64,000 nucleotides of DNA, taken from contig NW_019091488.1 of the NCBI RefSeq assembly GCF_001949145.1, forward strand, positions 69,350 to 133,349. The letters run 5' to 3'. Shown one piece after another: positions 13,301-24,488 of the stretch. How positions within the stretch are numbered: position 1 is the first letter of the stretch; every line of letters begins with the position of its first letter. The notes below the pieces were generated by a model. That model made no database searches and was not told the origin of the DNA. It worked only from the letters and a program-made list of their open reading frames with translations. The stretch comes from Acanthaster planci (Eukaryota > Echinodermata > Asteroidea > Valvatida > Acanthasteridae). A program made the position numbers and the translations under genes.

Positions 13301-16300
13301 GCAGGTCCATGACCAGGACATTGTAGTCTTTTTCTGTGCCAAACCATCTGCAAATACAAGGTGGATAGATGGAGAATTGCTGTCAATTATAATACAGGGG
13401 CTACACGTACCTGTACGTGTACATGTACATTAATGCAACTAAAATCTGTTATTACACAGAATTACAGGGTTACAAGAAGTAAACTGAAGTTGCTTTTGTG
13501 ACAACACGGTAAATTCCCATTTAAACACAACACATGGCACCGTAGCTTAACCCCTGGTCTTTTCCACATGTAAATAAAACACTTCAGTACTGACACTGTA
13601 CCGGTGCTTGCATGGAACAGTAACCCTGCAAGCACATACAGCATGTACATGTACTTATGAAAATGAAAAAGTTCTGTAGCCTGTTGCAGAGGAAGAGATA
13701 ATTACCCTACTGAGCACTGTAGGCAATTGAATCTCAAAGTGCACATACGAGTACGGTACACAAAATTACAGAGGGAAAAATGTTTCTTGTACACCATGTA
13801 ATTTCATTAATGAGTGGTATTTCACGTTGAATTTCTTCATTAATTACCAGTACTTCAGCCGAGTGCACCATGTACTGGTATAGACCAGAATATCTGATTG
13901 CACTGTTCAATGACCTTGGTGTTTAAATTAATCCAAACATGGGTTTGCACCGGGGAAATGTAAATCAATTTTGGATTTTTGCCCTGCCAGACATGTATTT
14001 TAACACTGCACAGTCAGTGCATTTCCCCGAAGGCCTGTGGAAAAAACAACAAGCTACTCCGGTGCGACTCAAACTCACCAACCTCCTGTGTATTAGTGCA
14101 GACGTCTTAAGCAGGAGGTCGTGGGTCCAAGTCCCACTCGAGTATGCTTGCAGTTTTTTTCACAGGCCTTCGGGGGCATGCACTGAGTGTGCAGTGTTGA
14201 AGTACGCGTCCAGCAGGGTAAAAATCCAAACTGACCTTTAGATTATTTTGAGAGATACTAAAGGGGGGACACCCCCTCAAAGTTGAAACCTGATTGTTTA
14301 CAAGCTTCAGGATGTTCGGCAGAGATTCATAATTTACTTGGATAGGGCTTTTCACCTTGGATGACGCACAGTACCGGTATGTACCACACCATAGTAAAGG
14401 TGTTTGTTCATTGATACGTGTAGAAAAGGCCATGTACATGTACGTGTATTGGGACTTTACGGAATAAAAGGTACATACATGTATACCAATACATGTAGTT
14501 GAATAAAGTTTATGGCAGCTTGAAAATGAAGGTACAATGTGTACCGAACATGTATCAGGTAGACATACATGTATGCATTCTTGTTTGTTATGCATTTTAG
14601 AATCTCACATTTGCTAATAGCAAATGAAAGTGAGCAACATGTGCACGGATCTAAGTACATGTACATTTACGTACATGTAGATGTTTTCTTCAAATCATTC
14701 GGATACAATTACATAAATAAATATTTCCAATTTCAACAAAAATGTCAAGATAATCCATCAGTCATGTTCTACAAGTACAGCAGAATTTAGTGTTTTGATG
14801 AATGCTGATTAATTCGCGATTAACACACCACCAAATTCACTTCAGGTTTAGCAAGTGGAATCACAATTACTGGACAGAGAAACGATTCTGAAAATGCTAC
14901 CGGTAGATGCACCAAACACAACCCAGTACACCGTACACTGTAAATCAGAAAACTAACGATACATACACTGTACATGCACAAGCATTAATATTTCCCATGC
15001 ACTGCAGGAATAATGTATGTACATGTATGTACACATGTCTTGTTCACAAGCACTTGTTGACGAAATTCGGATACTGAAGACTAAAGAAATACATGACCTG
15101 ATGGTTGGTTCTGTGTACATGTACATTATGGTATGATTACTGAGCCCTACGTGCCCAAGTACATTGTCTTACTTGTACATGTGTATGTACATGTGCTACA
15201 CACCTGACATGTGGTGGCTCATGGTCTCGGTCAACCACCGTCTAATTGTTATTGTGAATTGCAGTCTCTATCTCCTGATTCAACGAAAGTTCATGGCCAG
15301 GCCAGATGCTAAGCTACATACACCTATAATGTAGCTCACCACATTGGTTTCAAAGTGATACAGTATAAGAAGGGAAACAAAAGACCACAGAATATCCACC
15401 ACAGTAAATGTGTTGTCTGTGCACAGCACAATGCATTCACAAAGCACATGTTCATCATACATGTGCAGCTGAACCTTGTCCAAAAGACTTCCTCGGACTT
15501 ACATGTAGCACATTACCTACATGTACATGTACCTTGTTCTTAAAAGGAACTCTCTATCATCAGGAACGAACACAATGAAGAACAAAGCGCTGGGACCCTA
15601 CATGTAAAAGTGTCCTTGTGGTCTTACTAATGAGGCTTGACAGTAATCGTACACTGTATGTGTAGGTATAAGGTTTGTAACACAGACATACCCATCTAAG
15701 AAACAATGAGAAAACTTCTGTAGGCAGTGCTAAATTAAAAATATTTGTGGTCATGTACATTGTACAGGACAAAAGCCAGTGAAGAATTTTTTCCAATTTG
15801 ATAGAAAACAAATGACAGACCAAGTCAAACGGTCAAGGCCAGATGTCTGTATTACCGGTACATGTACCAGTATAACAATGGGAATTCAGACATCATGTTA
15901 AATCTCGTTATTTAAGATGAGTAAGCAATGAACTACAGTAGTACATGTACATGTACAGTGTTACATGTACTGCAAGACCTGTACCACTGGATCTGATTGC
16001 ATTGTTCAACGACCTTTGGATTATTTTGAGAGATACTGGTAATGCTCCAGGGCACCTCCCTCTCAAACTGAAACCTGATTGTTTACAACCCTAACTCTGG
16101 ACAGGGAGTTCAGCAGAGGTTCACAATTTTCTTGGATAAAGCTGTTTCATTTGGATGATGTACATGTACATGTGTATGTACTGGTATGCATTCATATGCA
16201 TACATGCATTCATGTACATGTTCTGTACAGCACATGCTGAACAGGATTTACTGAAATGCTTCCCTTCTTGTACTGGGTTATGTTTGTACAGATGTGCGCA

Positions 16301-19300
16301 GTACATTAATTTTACAAGTACGATACAATGCAAGTGTAGATTGCCTATGGTACAATTAGTCCCATTTGTAAAACAATGGTTACTGCAGTTCAAGGATTGT
16401 GAAAAAATTCAGGAATATTTTTGCGAAAATCTTTACCAGTGCATAATGTACCGGTACATGTATTTTGCTGAATGAATAATGGGTCACAAAGAGACAAAAG
16501 TCTTGATGGAGAGTAAAAACTATTGTGGAAAAATTGCATTTGAAGTTGGTCTCATTTTCAGCTGCATACTTCCCCAGTATTTAGCACTCCTTTTGACTTA
16601 ACCAATACTACTGTACCTACATGTACATACACGTACATGTACATTCACCCTGTATGTACATGTACATGTACTTCATGAAAGAATGGTTCTTAAATAACAC
16701 AAAAATATAAAGTAATATTTATACAAATCAATTAAAACTGTTTATTTTGTAAACCAATCATACATTTTTGACAAAAAACAAGGAAATTCCAATCATTAAA
16801 AGACTCTGTACATGTGTCTTTTCAATATTTAATGGCATGACTGTGAAGGGAAAAACAAAGAAATCAGTTGATCTGAGGAAAAGTTGTATGCCTAGTCAAC
16901 AAACAAGTTTGGCTAATATGAGTACATGAACATGTCATGTACCGGTATGTGTATAATAGCGCGCACAGTACTATATGTAGTACATCTACATGTACAGTAT
17001 ACCAGGGTACAGATGCATGTACATGTACATGTACTGTATGTACCGTACATGTACCTGCAGACCTATGCAAAATTGATACATTTATACATGTATTTCTGGA
17101 GTCAATATTGTCCCTTTGTGAAAATGGTGACAACAGCCCTCCCCTTTGCTTTCTGAACTTTCAATATTCAGTCCAGCAAACAAAACCTAACTGCATACAG
17201 TGCCTGTGCCATATGCTGTTGTACATGTACCCTGTACATGTCCACATATACATGTACCAAGCATTACATATTCTAAATCAGTGAATTACCTAACCACTAT
17301 CTATTGTTGACTGCCCACTGCTGGAAAAGTGGACAGATAAGGGCTTGGTACTGTGTACCAGTACATGTACATTACACAGGTACATGCACAGTACACATTT
17401 ACTTAAGCAATGTACCGTACATATAGGCCTACATGTACATGTACAGTGGAGGACAGTACATACATGTACATTGTACAACAGAAGCATATTGTACCCAGTA
17501 CACGTACCGGTACACATGTACATGTATCTACATGTACACAGAATTTGAGGATGTGACACTGCTCAGATGGAATGACTGATCCTTAAGTTAAATGAGAGAA
17601 AAAAAAGGAATCTGATCAAGGCTGACGATAAACCTTTCAGAACAATTGTACACTGGTTTGTAGACTGTGTACACATGTACATGTTTTGGACCATACAATG
17701 TTGCACATTCCAGTCACACCGGATAATTTTCCAACTTGGTAACAAGATTTAATTTCATATGCACATAAAAAATTTCTGTCATGATTTTACCAATGGAGTG
17801 AATTTTTACATAAGTTATGTTTGCAAACATGATGTACAATGTATATGAACATGTACATGTACACGTAATGTATACAATGTACATTTTTAATCAGTCATAA
17901 ATAAACAAACAAATTCTATGAACCTTTTGAAACCTTTCAAAAAATGATTCAATGAAAACTAGGCTAGTTTTGATTTCATCACCCACAGATTAAAAACACA
18001 AACAAAACAAAACCACAGTGGGATCAATTACACTGCACTGTACATGTACACCTGTCCAACAAAACACTGTCCAAGGAGGACTTTGTGATGAATCACACAT
18101 GTATGACCTACTGGAACATGTGCAATAGGCATTAACAGCCAGACAACATCCTTGGCATGCAGAGACAGGACTGGTGGCTGGATGAGTCAATGACCACAGA
18201 CTGCACACAGTGCAGGGGGAATCTTCCACTGCTAGGGTCACCCATGTACATGTACATGTATGCACAGTGAACATGTGCACTGCACCACACACATGCCAGT
18301 ATACCGGTACATGTACAGTACATACGGGGAGGGGGATGTACATGTAAATTTATGTGTACATGTACATGTACTGTAGGATCCATAGACATGCAAGAGTAGG
18401 ATACAGTACCGGGGTACATGAATACATGTCACTTATACCGTAGGCAAGAGTATGGGTACTTGCACCCCAGTAAACATGTATGAGCCACTGGCCTCATAAT
18501 CAGCTGAGGATGACTCAGGCACCATTTCAGCAGAAAAGGCTTTTACACTGTGCCAAGAAATTCTGCTCACTTCCCTTGAAAAATGATGAGATCATCTACT
18601 GGGTCTGTGGATATACCGAATCGTACATGTACATACTGTACATGTACTAGTACACTGTACACGTACTAGTACACTGTACATGAAACGTGTAGAGTGGAAT
18701 TCATGTACATACAATGTACATGGTACATGTCCGTGTCCATACAATGTACCGGGAACATGTGACCTACAGGTACAGCTGCACGTTATAACGTACATGTACA
18801 AGAAGTTGCTCCGACACATTGGGTGGAATGCTTCAGGTGCTGTGACTTTTCTGGGTTTAAATTATTAGCTAACATGGGGGCATGAGCCCTATCAATGATG
18901 ACTTTATGTCTCTTTTCTCTCTTGGGAGGGTTAGACACCTTCAACTTTAGAAACCTACAATCTACAATTTTTGGGTCATTTGACCTCAAAATTGTGGATT
19001 AATCGTAAATCGTACATGTATGACATCCACAAAAAATCTTGTAAAATCACATCCCTGAAGATGTGCAGTGCACTTTTAACTACTGTATATGTACATACAT
19101 GTATCAAGTTTGACAAGCTAGTTTTTAAATGAATTGTAATGATTATTAAAATAAATTAATACATGTAAAAACCTCGGTCAGTCTCCCTATTCAACGACGT
19201 GCAACTTGACCATGTATCAACATTTGATAATGCCAGCTGAGAAGTGATAATGCCCGTTGAGTAAATCATGTGCTGGCACCTGGACACAAGAGAGTCTGTG

Positions 19301-22139
19301 TGCACCCGACGTGCCATGTGTGCACCAAGTTCATTGAAAGGGATTCTGTTGGACAACTTTCAAAACGAATAAACCATACATGGACGGGGGTGTTCGGAAA
19401 ATGAAAATAAAGTTTCAGAACAAAATCACTGGAAATCCATCATGTGTTGACTTTTTTGACTCTATGAACAAAAAGGTATTTATGAATGGGAATACACATG
19501 TACATGCGCTTGGCCAGTCTTAAACTAATGTTAAGACCTTGCACAGAACGATTGCTGATAATGCCCTCGCTGCATTAGTTGCGTCCATTCTCCTGAGCGA
19601 CCATTCTCCAGCCAAGCACATACATGTACGTCTATTTAATTTATTCCCTTCACAAAAGAGGGTGTAAACAATTAGGGAATTTTCCAGGTACCAACACATT
19701 TCCATGAATGGAACACATGTATCAGTCCACTACTGGAACATTCATGACATCCTTGCGTAAGTCTTATATAGCTACAGTAGATACAGTGTATAGGTATACG
19801 AGAAATACTTCACAAGCAGTAATCAGTACATGTTAAAGGTTCATGTGCATGGTTGCAAAATTGGTAAAATCATAAAGAATATTATATGGAACTGCCAAAT
19901 ACTCCTTGAATGGAGAGCCTGCCTGGAGCGCCATCCCAGAGGACAGATTTGTTATTTAGATTTAATGACAATGAATGCACAAAACGTTTTCTCGAGCCTA
20001 TCCTGGAGGAAAAGAAATGCTCTCCAACGTGACGTCATACGCAGGGGGTCTATTTCTTGAAAAAAAGTAGTACATGTACACATAAAACCAGCCAGAATGT
20101 TGTTGTTTTTGAGAAACAGAAATTTTGTTCTTTGCAAGCGATGGTCTGCCAACCATCGTTCACAAATTTTCATTCTAAATACCAATGTCTGTTGATGGGC
20201 GCCGATTTTGAGTGTGGTGTGTGCACTGAACTGAAAGAAGAGGAAAATAGTAAGTGTTAGGGAATCAAAAGAGAAAATGGTTTACTTTGAAAGTGACAAA
20301 AAGGGATTTTCTTAATGTGAAAATGGTGCGATCTCACTATCATCCCTGAAAGATAATGGTAGGGTCCAAGCTGTCAGTTGTGCGCGTACATGTACGTGCT
20401 TGGCTATTCATGGCTAGTGTTTCTGAGCTGTACAGCTAGAAGATTTTGTCCATAACAACTACAATTTCAAGGTTAACCCCCCCTTGTGTTCAAATAATAT
20501 TATTTCCTCTGTGCCTATAAAATGTAATTATTTGAAGCATGCCGTTGTGCTCTGGCTGCATGTGTGTATGCTCCACAGAGCCACTTTCCCATGCTATAAC
20601 CGGCTCGTGTTGACCGAACTGGACTTTCCATCTTGGCAAAAGTGCCTCAGCGAATTTTTCCAGGGGGAGAAGTTGGCCGGTACAAATGACCGCACGGCTC
20701 AGTAAAAGTAACCAACACGGAAGCTTCCTGGGATGTTCGTAATGGACTTAAGATGGGAAAAGTAACCATCGTTTCGATAAGTTTGACCCAAAACAAGTCC
20801 AGTACGGACAGGACTTATGTCTACAATGAACTGGTACCTTGTGTGTGGTATACCGGTGCCTCCCTGAAGAATTTTATACAGTTTGCTTTCATACAGAAGT
20901 TGTGGATGCCTTGCTTTCACTGCTTCAAGTTTCACTGCAACCTCCTGCAACAGACACAAAAAAGTCACGTAAGTGGGGGGTAACCATTATCAAAGAGAAC
21001 AAAAATACTAAATAACTATTAACTGCAGATATGGCCATGCTGCATGTGCGGCCTGCTGGTGAATTTTACTGACCAATCTTTTCCCTACCACAGATTTGTG
21101 CTTTGTAATCTGAAATGTGACCGCAAAATGGTGCTTAATGTAAGAAACCTGGGTTGGAAAAGTCATTTTTGACTGATAAATAAGTTGTAAGAAACTTTGA
21201 AAACGAGTGGAAAAATGCAGGTGTTTTAAGAGTAATGACTGCCTTAACTCTAAAAGAAATACAAGACTAAAACAGAACCCAGAGTTTCATTCACAGACAT
21301 CACTTGGCACCCTTGGTACTTGTCAGTTGTCAGCATAACAGCCAGTGCAGGACAATTTAGTAATGGCAAACGGAGGGAGCGAAGCGACTGGAGTCATGTG
21401 AGTCACAGTCAGGGCCCTAAAGAGGACTCTAGATTGCTTTTTCAGTGAGTTTTTCTTTCAAAATTGATTAAAAGTTCAATTTTTTTAATGACTTCCAGGT
21501 AAAACTACGGGTATGAAATTTTCATAGTGACTAATGTTTTTTCTGGGATTTTTAAGGATTTTTGAGCCGGTCAGCGGGCTGTTTCATCAAGCTTAGTGCC
21601 CGACGGTAGAACACTGTGAAAGAGACCTCTGACCAGTGCGAACTCGCGTAGCAATAACACTGGTACTAATAATACAATGTACATGTACATGTACTGATAT
21701 GTATACAAACACTACGAGGGCTGTGAGACTGGTCTGAAAACTTTTTTTCCAGTAAATATGTCAATATTTTACCTGCAAAATCAGACATTTTAGGGGTTTT
21801 TTTGTACTAGTAGGCCTAGTAAGTCGGCCAAAAAACCCCCTAAAATGTCTGATTAAAAAATGTCTGATTAAAAGTACTAGGCCTACTGTTAGTTTTAGTA
21901 GGAATAGAAGTACAAAGCGTAAATCTGAAACAAAAACCGATTTGGCTCAATAATTAAACAACTTCGAAAATGGTAGTAGCCTAGGCCTAAAGGCACAAAA
22001 TTCCAAACTTTACCTCCCCGTTTGTTATGTTGATGCCCAAATAAATATCACCGAACGACCCGCTGCCGATTTTCCTCACTAGTTTGTACTTTCCACCGAC
22101 CATGAATTCTGAGCTGGATTTCGCACTCGTCGTTGTCAT
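7089..22139 (-). CDS. CSNK1A1: Casein kinase 1 alpha, complete coding span (7 exons)
   Basis: Monomeric Ser/Thr kinase of the CK1 family, known to prime beta-catenin and Ci/Gli for degradation and to act in clock and cell-cycle control. Coding exons in transcript order: 22014-22139, 20838-20944, 13221-13347, 12518-12616, 11954-12093, 8262-8415, 7089-7340. They total 1005 nt, or 334 residues plus TGA, against about 337 in vertebrate CK1-alpha. All borders are GT/AG and all phases join. Visible landmarks: glycine loop GSGSFGDIY (residues 25-33), ATP lysine in VAVK (K47), catalytic HRDIKPDN (D137), DFG at 158-160, the CK1-specific [10 protein letters not shown] instead of an APE motif, and a basic Lys/Ser/Arg tail. 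The start at 22139 gives the family's usual leader length; an in-frame ATG at 22184 would add 15 residues. Confidence 0.95.
8262..8415 (-). CDS. CSNK1A1: CK1-alpha coding exon 6
   Basis: Acceptor CTACCTTAG|T completes a Ser codon. The exon then encodes [40 protein letters not shown] and [11 protein letters not shown], ending at donor AAG|GTAAGA. This is the C-lobe of the kinase and is almost identical to vertebrate CK1-alpha. Confidence 0.95.
8445..8605. repeat. SINE-like fragment in CK1-alpha intron 5
   Basis: Contains GGCATGGTGGCT and, about 40 bases later, GGTTCAACCTA, resembling a pol III A box and B box. Then come GGGTTTTCC-type words common in tRNA-derived SINE bodies. No clear target-site duplication was seen. 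Confidence 0.3.
10745..11116. repeat. Near-perfect tandem duplication, period 189 bp
   Basis: Two consecutive copies, each running from the AAATTAACAACTCTGAGC region to GGTTCATGAATATCAAATA. The second copy differs by a 3-base deletion (CAGAATGATGG versus CAGAATGG). It lies in CK1-alpha intron 5. Either a very recent duplication or an assembly artefact. Confidence 0.9.
11954..12093 (-). CDS. CSNK1A1: CK1-alpha coding exon 5 (DFG segment)
   Basis: Acceptor CTGACAG|TTATTT and donor AG|GTACAT. It encodes [20 protein letters not shown], then [20 protein letters not shown] and HLGIEQ plus two bases. It holds the metal-binding DFG and the CK1 signature SIN in place of the APE motif. Confidence 0.95.
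12390..12419 (-). CDS. Possible alternative mini-exon in CK1-alpha intron 4 (weak)
   Basis: Between exons 4 and 5 the minus strand has AACCAG|CCAAAA ... TTGCTG|GTACCC, bracketing 30 nt in phase 0. These would insert the ten residues [10 protein letters not shown] exactly where vertebrate CK1-alpha-L takes its basic, nuclear-localisation-type insert. The acceptor has a poor pyrimidine tract and the donor is weak, and ten residues is shorter than the vertebrate insert. Treat it as a lead only. Confidence 0.15.
12518..12616 (-). CDS. CSNK1A1: CK1-alpha coding exon 4 (catalytic loop)
   Basis: Thirty-three codons, phase 0 to 0: [20 protein letters not shown] then [13 protein letters not shown]. 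It contains the catalytic HRD aspartate (D137) and the invariant Lys and Asn. Acceptor CCCACAG|ATG, donor CAG|GTAGAA. The junction with exon 5 ([12 protein letters not shown]) is where vertebrate CK1-alpha takes its alternative L insert. Confidence 0.95.
12864..13052. mobile_element. Mariner-type MITE in CK1-alpha intron 3
   Basis: Left end CAGTCAACTCCCATAATAAC and right end GTTATAATGACAGCTGACTG form an imperfect inverted pair. The AT-rich interior has no coding frame. Related ends occur at 2132. Confidence 0.5.
13221..13347 (-). CDS. CSNK1A1: CK1-alpha coding exon 3
   Basis: Acceptor TTTGCAG|ATGG and donor CAG|GTGGGT. It begins by completing the Arg codon, then reads [20 protein letters not shown] and [20 protein letters not shown] plus DQ, the kinase hinge and helix D/E region. 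It is separated from exon 2 by the largest intron of the gene (about 7.5 kb). Confidence 0.95.
13872..14385 (+). repeat. Dispersed repeat copy A, interrupted by the SINE pair
   Basis: Outside the SINE insert, this matches 15962-16165: CTGATTGCACTGTTCAATGA, then GATTATTTTGAGAGATACT, GAAACCTGATTGTTTACAA and CTTGGATA. Copy B is uninterrupted at the insertion point, which shows the SINE pair arrived later. Confidence 0.7.
13918..14231. mobile_element. Head-to-head pair of tRNA-derived SINEs
   Basis: The right arm (about 14100-14231) matches the SINE at 48355: GCAGGAGGTCGTGGG, a B-box-like GGTCCAAGTCC, then GCACTGAGTGTGCAGTG. The left arm (about 13965-14105) is the same sequence inverted, so the insert is a large imperfect palindrome meeting near GACGTC (14101). 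TGACCTT occurs on both flanks (13911-13917, 14232-14238), as a target-site duplication would. Confidence 0.7.
14400..18800. repeat. Dense clusters of TACATGTA / TACCGGTA palindromic words
   Basis: Runs built from ACATGT, GTAC and ACCGGT recur every few hundred bases, for example around 15840-15970, 16610-16680, 16920-17100, 17345-17550, 18240-18430 and 18620-18800. They are not a fixed-period microsatellite. Short reading frames rich in Met, Tyr, His, Val and Cys across here are products of this sequence. Confidence 0.85.
15962..16165 (+). repeat. Dispersed repeat copy B
   Basis: Uninterrupted copy of the repeat at 13872-14385: TCTGATTGCATTGTTCAACG, ACCTTTGGATTATTTTGAGA, then GAAACCTGATTGTTTACAA. 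Family unknown; no coding frame. Confidence 0.65.
20838..20944 (-). CDS. CSNK1A1: CK1-alpha coding exon 2
   Basis: Acceptor CTGTTGCAG|GAG and donor AAG|GTACCA (intron starts at 20837). It encodes [20 protein letters not shown] through GIPHT plus two bases of an Arg codon. It contains the ATP-binding lysine (K47) and helix C. Nearly identical to vertebrate CK1-alpha. Confidence 0.95.
21782..21886. repeat. Snap-back inverted repeat in CK1-alpha intron 1
   Basis: CAGACATTTTAGGGGTTTTT (21782 on) pairs with AAAAACCCCCTAAAATGTCTG (ending 21851). An outer GTACTAG/CTAGGCCTAC pair and a duplicated ATTAAAA-ATGTCTG follow. About 130 bp from exon 1. Confidence 0.7.
22014..22139 (-). CDS. CSNK1A1: CK1-alpha coding exon 1
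   Basis: Forty-two codons from ATG to NGE, with donor GAG|GTAAAG and phase 0 end. They encode a short Thr/Ser leader, [20 protein letters not shown] and LGINITNGE, that is, the glycine-rich nucleotide loop. The exon continues into EVAVKLE of exon 2 with the family's usual double Glu at the junction. Confidence 0.95.
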
Positions 22140-22600
22140 GGTGGCAGTCACAGTTCGCCCAGGAATGGAGAGAAAGTCGGCCAATACGTCAGTTTGGGAA
22201 AGAGTTCTCCTGGAGTTTAAAAAGGGGGAAATTCGGGACGTGACTCACTGCGGAGTCGTCTGCTCCTTCGCCATCTTTAGCTTACTGTTGTTTGCTACAT
22301 ACACTGCACTGCACTGCGGTGTTACCGTGTGGGTACTGTGTCTATGACTTGCATGCATTGGAAACCGTTGCATTGACGATAACTGGCCGGACAGCTGTGA
22401 TATGATAATGCAACATATAGACATAATGCAGAGAGAGCGCGCCTTGCATTGTGGGAGTCTGCTGGGCTGGCCGCGCCGGCCGAAACTCTTCCCCTTGTTA
22501 CTAGGGGCAACTAAATTTGCATATGGGAACGCCCAAACCCGCTTCTTGTCGATATATCCACGGTCACGCGTCAAAAGGCGCTGGTTATGGGTACGGGTGC
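22140..22600 (-). promoter_or_regulatory. Probable 5' UTR/promoter region of CK1-alpha
   Basis: This is the stretch directly upstream of the CK1-alpha ATG. It includes a locally CpG-rich patch (around 22435-22510, with CGCGCC and GGCCGGCC-like words) and contrasts with the AT-rich surroundings. No TATA box or defined start site can be assigned. An in-frame ATG lies at 22184. The call rests on position and base composition only. Confidence 0.3.
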
Positions 22601-22862
22601 ACTGAACCAATTCAAGCTCCATTGAAAATAGTGTAAAATCAACCAAGTTTGGAGCCCCATGGCAGGCAACTGAAGTCCCTGACACCTCTCAAACAAAAAA
22701 CAATGTGTTGTTTGGTCTTTCAGATTTCATTTGATTTTCAATTTTTAGTTGGTTAACCAATTAATGTTTTTATTATCCGCCCAAAACAAACTCACACCCC
22801 CCCAAAAGTGAATGTTGCCAAGCCTTCCCAGCGGCCATTTTTCAAATGACATCCCTCACCTT

Positions 22863-23165
22863 CCTAGGGGTACAGTCCACTAATTCAAGNNNNNNNNNNN
22901 NNNNNNNNNNNNNNNNNNNNNNNNNNNNNNNNNNNNNNNNNNNNNNNNNNNNNNNNNNNNNNNNNNNNNNNNNNNNNNNNNNNNNNNNNNNNNNNNNNNN
23001 NNNNNNNNNNNNNNNNNNNNNNNNNNNNNNNNNNNNNNNNNNNNNNNNNNNNNNNNNNNNNNNNNNNNNNNNNNNNNNNNNNNNNNNNNNNNNNNNNNNN
23101 NNNNNNNNNNNNNNNNNNNNNNNNNNNNNNNNNNNNNNNNGGAATTAGTGGACTGCACCCCTAGG
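22863..23165. mobile_element. Inverted-repeat element containing a 251-base assembly gap
   Basis: CCTAGGGGTACAGTCCACTA-ATTC (22863-22886) and its inverted partner GAATTAGTGGACTGCACCCC-TAGG (23142-23165) flank the N run at 22890-23140. The ends match at all but one position, so the gap lies inside a palindromic element, which probably explains the failed assembly. Confidence 0.8.
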
Positions 23166-24328
23166 GCTCTTCTGACAATTTCAATCACAAAACTTATTCA
23201 ATGCAGTGCATGGATGGGCCGTTTTCCAACACTCAACTTCGTCTCCGTCTCAGCTGCGTCCCCGAAACCAATCCCCGATTGTGGGCCTGAAGTGTTTAAA
23301 TCAAATTGGATTATTATAGTTTTTTTGCTCTCTTGCATCTTATATAAATGATGTTTTGTGGCACTATTAGACTAATTAGAGCGCTTACAGCTTCAAAGTC
23401 AGGTAGTAAAAAAAACAGTTGAATCCTCCGACGGAGCCGAATTGAGTTTTGGAAAACGGCCAACGATTGATCTGTAGGTACGTGGAGTTTGGAAGATGAG
23501 GGCGCCGTTCGCTGCAGAGGGAGAACGACTGAACTTTTAAGCAGAAAGGTAGTCCAAGCCAAAGATACTGCCATCATCATGGCATCAGTAACTTTTGTCA
23601 TAAGCTGTACTTACAAATTGCGTGTTGCCGTTAAAACAACAATCTCAACCAAGGCCTATCTAAGAGTTTTACTTTCAAAATGTGTAAGCGTTGTTGAAAT
23701 GTTACACACTTTAAGTTTCAAAGTCTGTCTAAGAAAGAGAAATTAATCACTAGAGAATGCCTTGCATACCCCTTAAAGCTGGTAGAATAGAATATTCGAT
23801 ACGAAAAAGAACAGATTTTGAGAAACTCAATCTTTGTGATGGCATAAGTAATATCATTCACTACGTTGTTCAGGACTGTACAAGGTAGTCCGCAAGAACT
23901 ATATAAAACTTCTTTGTCAACTATATAATTATGTAACGTATGTGAAAAAAGTCTTAAGAACTTCATCAATTAAAACAGAAAAATCCCTTTTGTTTGACGC
24001 CCATCCCGTAATATGTTATAAGCTTGCATCTTGGAAAAAAGAGAATTTTTGAAGTATTTGAAAAAAAATAGAAAACTACCAAATGAACTCAGATGGGAAA
24101 AAAAATTGTGCATTGCGATCTTTCTGTTGGAAGAAATCACGGTCGTTCATCTGTTTTAAAGCCCGAATTATTTATCAACGCTATCAGATAGGCTGAGATT
24201 GCAAACGGCCTGGGTAACTTATGCATATACGTTTGGAATCATAATATGGAGTTTTAAAGCCATGTTTTACACATTTGCTCTAATTGATTTGACTGAGAAA
24301 ATACCATGGCAAATACGTGTATTGATTA

Positions 24329-24488
24329 ATACAGGCGATTAACAATGGTGCTTCTCCAAGGGTTTGCAATTCGTTGACCAATCACAACGCACGAAAACTG
24401 TCGACCCTTTCCAAACTTGCATATGGTCGAAAGATTGGTCAACGCGTTGCAAACTCTTGAAGGCGCACTTTTGTGAACAGCCCGTATT
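24329..24488. mobile_element. MITE with about 60-bp inverted ends
   Basis: Left end AATACAGGCG ... CAAGGGTTTGCAATTCGTTG, ACCAATC; right end GATTGGTCAACGCGTTGCAA, ACTCTTGAAGGCGCAC ... CCCGTATT, inverted. Related right half at 48199-48256. Confidence 0.65.

Larger units (their letters stand above)
13348..20837. other. CK1-alpha intron 2, repeat-rich, no other gene seen
   Basis: About 7.5 kb without a recognisable exon on either strand. It contains the SINE pair at 13918-14231, the two copies of the repeat that hosts it, and the densest TACATGTA clusters in the window. Confidence 0.6.

Noticed and set aside
14107-14595. 162-codon minus-strand open frame
   Set aside because: It runs through the SINE pair and TACATGTA words. 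The residue composition is that of the repeat and no domain is present.
22245-22685. 146-codon minus-strand open frame upstream of CK1-alpha
   Set aside because: It covers the probable promoter/5' UTR, is not in frame with the kinase, and has no family resemblance.
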